The notes under the pieces were generated by a model. It saw nothing but the letters and a program-made list of their open reading frames with translations. It was not told the origin of the DNA and did not search any database. Of a DNA stretch of 10,530 nucleotides, positions 5,903 to 10,530 are shown piece after piece. Position 1 is the first letter of the stretch; each line of letters opens with the position of its first letter. The DNA comes from DATEJJ01 sp051986465. GTDB lineage: Bacteria > Actinomycetota > Actinomycetes > Mycobacteriales > Micromonosporaceae. Location: contig JBPYFB010000210.1 of assembly GCA_051986465.1 (NCBI GenBank), positions 1 to 10,530 of the forward strand. The letters are read 5' to 3'. The position numbers were made by a program, and so were the translations under genes.

Positions 5903-6640
5903 TCAGGCCGCGGCCCGCATCTCCGGCCCGTACCGCGCGTTGCGCGCGCTACGCGTGGCGCCGCTCGCCCAGCTGAACAGGCTTGCGAGCACCACGATGG
6001 CCCCGGTGATGATGTCGCTCCAGACCAGGCGTGACCCCGCGCCGAAGTGGGCATAACCGAACACCCACGGCGACGCGATCATCCAGGCCCCGAGCACCAG
6101 GCTCACCGCCGTTAGCCACGGGCTGGATGCCGGTGTTACCAGGCGCACCAGCGCGATCAACACGATGGCTGCGCCGATGACGATGCCGTTCAAGACCCCG
6201 CGCGGGCCGATACCGCCCATCGGGAACGTGAACACGAGCCTCGACACGATGAACCAGAGCCCGCCCAGCAACACCAGTGCTGCCGGTGCGTGGCTCGCCT
6301 CCGTGCCGATGCCTGCGGCTCGGCCGACTCCGCCATACGCCGCTCCGGTACCGGCCGCGGCGCCCGCGGCCGTACCCGTGCCGGCCCGCTGGGCCGTAGG
6401 AGCGGCTGCGGTGGGTGCGGTGGGACGTTCCCGCTCCCGCTCCTGCGTCACGGTCGCGCCTCGGCGCCCCGTGTCGTAGTCACGGTCACGGTCACGGCCG
6501 GCGAAATCCCGGTCCATGTAATCCCTGCCGTCCCGGCCGGTCTGCGCGTAGTCGCCGCGCATCGCCTGCGTACGGTCAATCTCATGCTCCGCGGCGTGAG
6601 CGGGCTCCCGCTCGACTCCGGGATCGCGCTGAGTTCTCAT
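5903..6640 (-). CDS. SPW-repeat family four-helix membrane protein with long charged N-terminus
   Basis: A 245-residue product. Residues 1-115 are predicted to be disordered: acidic/basic (DRDFAGRDRDRDYDTGRR at 43-60), then Ala/Thr/Gly-rich. The membrane part has four helices: about 117-138, 148-168, 174-196 and 205-226. SPW occurs at 173-175 and 190-192, flanking helix three (SPWLTAVSLVLGAW then ASPWVFGY), the hallmark of the SPW family (PF03779); molecular function is unknown. The start at 6640 is set by AGGAGGAG four bases upstream, better than an ATG at 6679. A SigB/SigF-like promoter sits 47 bases upstream, implying stress control. The RDRDRD stretch is encoded by three 6-base units (gtcacg, 6479-6496), a possible slippage site. 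Usual SPW proteins lack such a long N-terminus, so it may have an added role. Confidence 0.88.
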   Translation of the reverse strand: MRTQRDPGVEREPAHAAEHEIDRTQAMRGDYAQTGRDGRDYMDRDFAGRDRDRDYDTGRRGATVTQERERERPTAPTAAAPTAQRAGTGTAAGAAAGTGAAYGGVGRAAGIGTEASHAPAALVLLGGLWFIVSRLVFTFPMGGIGPRGVLNGIVIGAAIVLIALVRLVTPASSPWLTAVSLVLGAWMIASPWVFGYAHFGAGSRLVWSDIITGAIVVLASLFSWASGATRSARNARYGPEMRAAA

Positions 6641-6686
6641 GGCACTCCTCCTGCTTTCAGCGCTTCTGACCGTTTCCATGTGGCCC

Positions 6687-6710
6687 TACCCGGCCCCGGC
6701 GCGGGCAAAC
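6687..6710 (-). promoter_or_regulatory. SigB/SigF-type stress promoter for the SPW gene
   Basis: Read on the minus strand, GTTT (6710-6707), exactly 15 bases, then GGGTA (6691-6687) matches the actinobacterial stress sigma consensus GTTT-N15-17-GGGTA(T). Transcription would begin near 6680, leaving a 5' leader of about 40 bases that includes the strong Shine-Dalgarno of the SPW gene. Seen by eye; position and direction both fit. Confidence 0.55.
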
Positions 6711-6736
6711 GATCGCGATCCGGGTACAGGCCGCGC

Positions 6737-7357
6737 ATGTCCGACGTCGAGGAGCAGCGCCGCCTGGTACGGGCGCTGCTGAGCATGTATCCGCGGGGCT
6801 TCGCCGAGGGGTACGGCTTCCCGGTCACCAACAGCCCCGCGAGCCTGTTCCGGCTGCTGTGCCTGTCGGTCCTGCTGGCCCGTACCGAGGACCACAGGTG
6901 CGCGATCGCCGCCACCCGTACGCTCCGGGAGCAGGGCTGCGACAACCCGACTCGGATGACGATGTGGGAGCAACCCGACGGTACCGGCGACGTGCTGCGC
7001 GGGCTGGCCCGTACCGTCATCCAGCGCTACAACGGTGACCTGCGCCGGCAGCGCGCGCTGGCCCGGTACGACCCGACGCGGGAGCGGGAACTGTTGCGGG
7101 AACTGCCCGGCGTCGACGACCGCGTGGTGGACGGGTTCTTCCGGGACGTCCAGCTGCTGTGGCGGGAGGTGTGGCCGTTCGCCGACAGCCACGCGTTGAT
7201 CGTCGCGCAGAAGCTGGGCCTGGGCCGGTCGGTCGCGGAACTGGCGGCGCTGTCCGGTACCGAGGAATCGGAGCGGCTGGCCTGGCTCGTGGGCGCGCTG
7301 ACCCGGGTGGACCTCGACAACCGGTACGACGAGGTGGTCGCGACCGCCCGCCGCTAG
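6737..7357 (+). CDS. Endonuclease III-like HhH-GPD superfamily protein lacking lyase lysine and FeS cluster
   Basis: A 206-residue all-helical protein resembling DNA-glycosylase cores: an N-terminal helix bundle (SPASLFRLLCLSVLLARTEDHR at 33-54, like the EndoIII LI..iLsqqT region), a helix-hairpin-helix (LPGVDDRVVDGFF, 123-135) and WPFADSHALIVAQKLGL (146-162), equivalent to the EndoIII VDTH..R..RLGL block with catalytic Asp at D150. Where EndoIII has LPGVGRKTA with the lyase lysine, this protein has Arg129. The four C-terminal iron-sulfur cysteines are absent; the protein ends soon after the fold. It may be a monofunctional glycosylase or a non-catalytic DNA-binding relative. ATG 6737 has only a weak CAGG before it. 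It is divergent from the SPW gene with 96 bases between starts. The open frame extends further upstream to 6290, but over the SPW gene, so that extension is not credible. Confidence 0.78.
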   Translation: MSDVEEQRRLVRALLSMYPRGFAEGYGFPVTNSPASLFRLLCLSVLLARTEDHRCAIAATRTLREQGCDNPTRMTMWEQPDGTGDVLRGLARTVIQRYNGDLRRQRALARYDPTRERELLRELPGVDDRVVDGFFRDVQLLWREVWPFADSHALIVAQKLGLGRSVAELAALSGTEESERLAWLVGALTRVDLDNRYDEVVATARR

Positions 7358-7366
7358 CAGCCGCCA

Positions 7367-7382
7367 TGTGACCTGGGTCACA
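7367..7382. promoter_or_regulatory. Perfect CRP/GlxR-type operator
   Basis: TGTGACCTGGGTCACA is a perfect 7-2-7 palindrome fitting the CRP-family consensus TGTGA-N6-TCACA. It lies nine bases after the HhH gene stop and 110 bases before the start of the giant repeat protein, so it most likely controls the latter. A weak -10-like TATACA (7420-7425) would put the site about 57 bases upstream of transcription start, suiting an activator. Confidence 0.6.
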
Positions 7383-7424
7383 CATTCTCCCATATCGCCC
7401 GTTCATGCCCTATCTGCCCTATAC

Positions 7425-7439
7425 ACGGAATTAATCCGT
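7425..7439. promoter_or_regulatory. Short inverted repeat in the giant-gene upstream region
   Basis: ACGGA and TCCGT flank ATTAA, in the only AT-rich patch of this intergenic segment. It overlaps or lies just after the putative -10, so it could be a repressor operator or part of the 5' leader. The arms are only five bases, so chance cannot be excluded. Confidence 0.25.
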
Positions 7440-7492
7440 TCAGGGTGATGTGGGCCGCTTCCGCGGACACACCGGTGCGAGGGGACGTGGCT

Positions 7493-10400
7493 GTGGTGCG
7501 TGCAGGGGTCGGCAGGCGGCAGGTGGGGCGGTTGCTGGTGGCCGCGTTCGTGGTCGCGGCGCAGGCCATGGTCCTGCTGCTGGGTCCGGCGCTTTCCGGT
7601 GCCGCCTTGGCTCAAGCCGGCACGCCGCGGCCCGCAGCCCAACTGTTCACCGAGGGATTCGAGAGCAACCCGGTCGGCACGCCGGTGCTGCTGACCGACT
7701 ACACGGGCACCGCCGGGATGCGGTACACGGCTGATGAGCCATGGTTGGAGGCGTGTAACGGCAACGTGGTCGCCTTCTTCATGACCGAACTGCCACCCAA
7801 CTGCTCGGCGGGCCCGCAGGGAATGGAGAACCTGAGGTCGTTGGCGTTCGCGCTGGGTGTGCTGCAGGGAGCGGCCGATCCCACCACCAACCGCGCCCTG
7901 TCCGCCTACACGGACCTCGGGAACAACACCGCGGTCGACCCTGGGCCGGGCCTCATCCAGCTGCAGACAATGGACGCTGTCGCGGTGCCGCCCCACGTCG
8001 GCAAGCGATACGTCACCTTCAGCGTCGATGTGGCCGCGGTGACCTGCCAGTTCGCCCATCCGCTGCTGCAGTTCTCACTGCTCGCTGACAGCACCGTCAT
8101 TCCGGTGGCCGGGCAGATCGAAGCCTGTACCGACCCTCGGGGCCGCGACATCGACGTGCCCCTTCCACCTCCAGGCGAGGGCGACGTGACAGTCCATGTC
8201 GGCACCTACTCGCCAGAGGGGTCCATCGCGTTCACCGGTTCCACACTGGGCGTGCGGCTGGTGAACAACGAGGGCAGCGGCCTGGGCAACGACGCGGCGA
8301 TCGATAACATCGAGATCCTGGACGCGACCCCGCAACTGGACAAGACCTTCAGCCCGGCGGTACAGGTGGCCGGGCAGCCGGCGCAGCTGACGTACACGAT
8401 CACCAACAGCGCGGAACTGGCGTCGAAGTTGGGGTGGTCGTTCACCGACGACCTGCCCGCGGGGATGCGGGTGGTCGCCCCGGCAGCGACGTCGACGTGC
8501 CCCAACCACGTGGTAACGGCGACTCCGGGGAGCACGTCGGTGCATGTCGTCGGGGACCTGGACACCAATCAGCCCTTCTGCACGGTGACGGTGAACGTGA
8601 CCGCGGGCGCCGGCCACTTCGTCAACGGCCCGGGGAACGTGACCCCAGACGGAGTGCTACCGCCAGGGACATCGGAGATCGACTTCCGGCCGGTGATCAC
8701 CCTGGTCAAGAACGGGGTACCGAACGACCTGAACCACAACGGCCGCATCGACGCCGGCGAGACGATCAGTTACACCTTCACCGTCGCCAACCCCCTGTCC
8801 AACGGCGTCGAACTGTCCAACGTCGCGGTGGCCGACCCCAGGGTAGGTCCGGTCACCTGCCCGTCGGGCCCCCTGCCGGCGGGTGAGTCCACCGAGTGCA
8901 CCGCCACATACACGGTGACCCAGGCCGACCTGAACGCCGGCGTGGTGAACAACATGGCCACCGCGACGGCCTCGTCCCCGCCCGGTGTGCTCAACCCCGA
9001 ATCGGTCACCGCCAACGCGAGCACGCCGTTGCCGGCCTCCGCCACCATCACCGTGGAAAAGTCGGTCGACCCGACCTCGGTGAGCGCCGCCGGGCAGCAG
9101 GTGACCTACCACTTCGACGTGACCAACACCGGCAACGTCACCCTCACCAACGTCGCCGTGCGCGACACCGACTTCTCCGGCACCGGAACCCCGCCCAACG
9201 CGCCGTGCCAGGACACCACCCTGGACCCCGGCGACTCGACCACCTGCACCGGCACATACACGGTGACCGTGGCTGATGTGAACGCCGGCAAGGTGACCAA
9301 CACCGCCGTGGCCACCGGCAGCCCACCCACCGGAGCCGCCGTCACCTCCCCCGAGTCCTCCGCCCAGGTGACGATTCCCGCGGGGCCTGCGCTCACCGTG
9401 GAGAAGTCCGTCCAACCGACCTCGGTGGGCGCGGCCGGGCAGCAGGTGACGTACCACTTCGACGTGACCAACACCGGCAACGTCACCCTCACCAACGTCG
9501 CGGTACACGACACCGACTTCTCCGGCACCGGAACCCCACCCACCGCCCCGTGCCAGGACACCACCCTGGACCCCGGCGACTCGACCACCTGCACCGGCAC
9601 ATACACGGTGACCCAGGCGGACGTGAACGCCGGCAAGGTCACCAACACCGCGGTCGCCACCGGTACCCCACCCACCGGGACCGCCATCACCTCACCGGAC
9701 TCCTCCGCCCAGGTGACGATCCCGCCAAACCCGGCGCTCACCGTGGAAAAGACGGCCGAGCCGACCTTGGTGCGCGCGCTTGGCGACGTGGTGACCTACC
9801 ACTTCAAGGTGACCAACACCGGCAACGTCACCCTCACCAACGTCGCGGTACACGACACCGAGTTCTCCGGCACCGGAACCCCGCCGGTCGCGCCATGCCA
9901 GGACACCACCCTGGACCCCGGCGACTCGACCACCTGCACCGGCCGGTACACCATCACGCAGGCCGACGAGGATGCCGGCACCGTGACCAACACCGCGGTC
10001 GCCTCCGGTACCCCACCCAGCGGGCCGGCGATCACCTCCCCGCCCTCCAGCGCCGAGGTGACCATCCGCCAGGTGTCGGAGATTACCCTGACCAAGACCG
10101 CCGGCCAGCCGGTCGACGCGAACGGCAACGGGCGGATCGATGCCGGGGACACCATCGGGTACACCTTCGTCGTCACCAACACCGGCAACGTGGATCTGAC
10201 CCACGTCATGATCAGCGACGAGAAGACCGGCCCGGTCACCTGCCCGACCTCCCCGCTCGCCCCCGGCGAGTCGACGACCTGCACCACCGTCTACACCATC
10301 ACGCAGGCCGACGTCGATGCCGGAGCAGTGACCAACACAGGCACCGCCACCGCCACCCCACCACCAAGCGCGCCACCGACGAACCAGCCCACCGCGACCA

Positions 10401-10530
10401 CGACCACCCGGATACCGGCCGCACCCGGGATCAACCTGGTGAAGAAGGCCGACCGGACCTCGTTCGCCGCCGGTGACACCATCCGGTACACCTTCACGGC
10501 GACCAACACCGGCAACGTGACGCTGACCAA
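7493..10530 (+). CDS. Giant secreted DUF11/DUF7507 repeat protein (3' end outside window)
   Basis: An uninterrupted frame to the window edge, 1012 codons seen. GTG 7493 has GAGGGG eight bases upstream; GTGs at 7487 and 7496 and an ATG at 7448 are in-frame alternatives with poorer spacing. Residues 1-40 form a signal peptide (GRRQVGRLLVAAFVV, ending ALA/QA). About 45-278 is a beta-rich region (LFTEGFESNPVG, DEPWLEACNG, ending NDAAIDNIEIL) of a type often seen at the start of such proteins. About 281-400 is DUF11-like (QLDKTFSPAVQVAGQPAQLTYTI), as in bacterial surface proteins. From 402 there are tandem repeats of 115-117 residues, each with VTNTGNVTLTNVAV-type strands, one Cys pair and TVTQADVNAGKVTNTA-type ends, resembling DUF7507. 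No enzyme motif is seen. Likely a stalk-like adhesin or wall-surface protein; any sorting signal or anchor would be at the unseen C-terminus. A CRP-type site lies upstream. Confidence 0.9.
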   Translation, partial: MVRAGVGRRQVGRLLVAAFVVAAQAMVLLLGPALSGAALAQAGTPRPAAQLFTEGFESNPVGTPVLLTDYTGTAGMRYTADEPWLEACNGNVVAFFMTELPPNCSAGPQGMENLRSLAFALGVLQGAADPTTNRALSAYTDLGNNTAVDPGPGLIQLQTMDAVAVPPHVGKRYVTFSVDVAAVTCQFAHPLLQFSLLADSTVIPVAGQIEACTDPRGRDIDVPLPPPGEGDVTVHVGTYSPEGSIAFTGSTLGVRLVNNEGSGLGNDAAIDNIEILDATPQLDKTFSPAVQVAGQPAQLTYTITNSAELASKLGWSFTDDLPAGMRVVAPAATSTCPNHVVTATPGSTSVHVVGDLDTNQPFCTVTVNVTAGAGHFVNGPGNVTPDGVLPPGTSEIDFRPVITLVKNGVPNDLNHNGRIDAGETISYTFTVANPLSNGVELSNVAVADPRVGPVTCPSGPLPAGESTECTATYTVTQADLNAGVVNNMATATASSPPGVLNPESVTANASTPLPASATITVEKSVDPTSVSAAGQQVTYHFDVTNTGNVTLTNVAVRDTDFSGTGTPPNAPCQDTTLDPGDSTTCTGTYTVTVADVNAGKVTNTAVATGSPPTGAAVTSPESSAQVTIPAGPALTVEKSVQPTSVGAAGQQVTYHFDVTNTGNVTLTNVAVHDTDFSGTGTPPTAPCQDTTLDPGDSTTCTGTYTVTQADVNAGKVTNTAVATGTPPTGTAITSPDSSAQVTIPPNPALTVEKTAEPTLVRALGDVVTYHFKVTNTGNVTLTNVAVHDTEFSGTGTPPVAPCQDTTLDPGDSTTCTGRYTITQADEDAGTVTNTAVASGTPPSGPAITSPPSSAEVTIRQVSEITLTKTAGQPVDANGNGRIDAGDTIGYTFVVTNTGNVDLTHVMISDEKTGPVTCPTSPLAPGESTTCTTVYTITQADVDAGAVTNTGTATATPPPSAPPTNQPTATTTTRIPAAPGINLVKKADRTSFAAGDTIRYTFTATNTGNVTLT
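8726..8761 (+). other. EF-hand-like calcium loop in repeat unit 1
   Basis: Encodes D-L-N-H-N-G-R-I-D-A-G-E (residues 412-423), fitting the 12-residue calcium loop D-x-[DN]-x-[DN]-G-x-I-x-x-x-E, with D/N at 1, 3, 5, G at 6, I at 8 and E at 12. Found at the N-terminal edge of the repeat. Confidence 0.6.
9047..10081 (+). repeat. Three near-identical 345-base units
   Basis: Units at 9047, 9392 and 9737 have the same length and share long exact runs. Units one and two match over 66 bases (9203-9268 with 9548-9613) and another 50 bases around the VTNTGNVTLTNVA segment; units two and three match over 53 bases (9464-9516 with 9809-9861). Identity extends to third codon positions, so recent duplication or gene conversion is more likely than selection on protein alone. 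Confidence 0.88.
10115..10150 (+). other. EF-hand-like calcium loop in repeat unit 5
   Basis: Encodes D-A-N-G-N-G-R-I-D-A-G-D (residues 875-886), at the same place within its unit as the loop in unit 1. The twelfth position is Asp instead of Glu, still compatible with calcium binding. The three units between lack the loop. Confidence 0.6.

Larger units (their letters stand above)
8696..10530 (+). repeat. Tandem protein-coding repeats of about 345-351 bases, at least six units
   Basis: Unit starts at equivalent codons are 8696, 9047, 9392, 9737, 10082 and 10430, giving lengths 351, 345, 345, 345 and 348, the sixth cut by the window edge. All lengths are multiples of three, so units can be gained or lost without a frameshift. 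Two classes occur: units 1 and 5 carry a calcium-loop insertion, while units 2-4 are nearly identical to each other. Confidence 0.9.

Noticed and set aside
6290..6736. N-terminal extension of the HhH protein back to 6290.
   Set aside because: It lies over the SPW membrane-protein gene, is low-complexity, and crosses that gene's promoter.
8657..9741. Long minus-strand frames and a plus-strand frame from 9550 across the repeats, with apparently repetitive proteins.
   Set aside because: They inherit repetition from the repeat protein in the true frame and have no ribosome binding site or recognisable domain.
8696..10530. CRISPR array or satellite DNA.
   Set aside because: The units are about 345 bases, in frame, and encode beta-rich DUF7507-like domains; there are no short repeats with unique spacers.

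Overview
The window is very GC-rich, with strongly G/C-ending codons, weak or GTG starts and Streptomyces-like promoter motifs. This points to a filamentous actinobacterium. Frequent GTAC-containing words (ggtacc, cgtacc) suggest something near Micromonosporaceae, but that is only an impression. No rRNA, tRNA, CRISPR array, insertion sequence or phage gene was found.

Layout. (1) 1-3361, minus strand: a secreted M36 (fungalysin-type) metalloprotease. Its stop overlaps, as ATGA, the start of a lipoprotein that runs off the left edge. The visible lipoprotein domain resembles the emfourin/protealysin-inhibitor type, so the pair may be a protease with its own cell-anchored inhibitor. A perfect 10-bp hairpin with a TTCG loop lies in the first codons of the lipoprotein. 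(2) 3362-3648: a divergent upstream region. (3) 3649-5529, plus strand: a small single-pass membrane protein, a possible 30-codon peptide ORF, a leader that could fold over the Shine-Dalgarno, and a PheS-like ligase fused to a PheT-type anticodon-binding domain. The ligase has lost the aromatic pair that recognises phenylalanine in true PheRS. (4) 5547-6640, minus strand: a convergent terminator, a small Rho-N-like protein and a four-helix SPW-type membrane protein. The SPW gene lies behind a good match to a SigB/SigF-type stress promoter. (5) 6737-7357, plus strand: an endonuclease III-like HhH protein lacking the lyase lysine and the iron-sulfur cysteines. (6) 7367-10530+, plus strand: a perfect CRP-type palindrome, then a very large secreted protein whose 3' end is outside the window. 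It has a signal peptide, an N-terminal beta-rich region, a DUF11-like domain and at least six tandem DUF7507-like repeats of about 115 residues. Three consecutive repeats are nearly identical in DNA, and two others carry EF-hand-like calcium loops.

How the parts fit. Four products are envelope-associated or secreted (protease, lipoprotein, tail-anchored membrane protein, repeat protein), one is a stress-type membrane protein, and two are intracellular enzyme-like proteins of uncertain substrate. The best candidates for undescribed biology are the protease/lipoprotein pair and the small-ORF/leader/PheS-like ligase unit. I see no classical defence or biosynthetic cluster.
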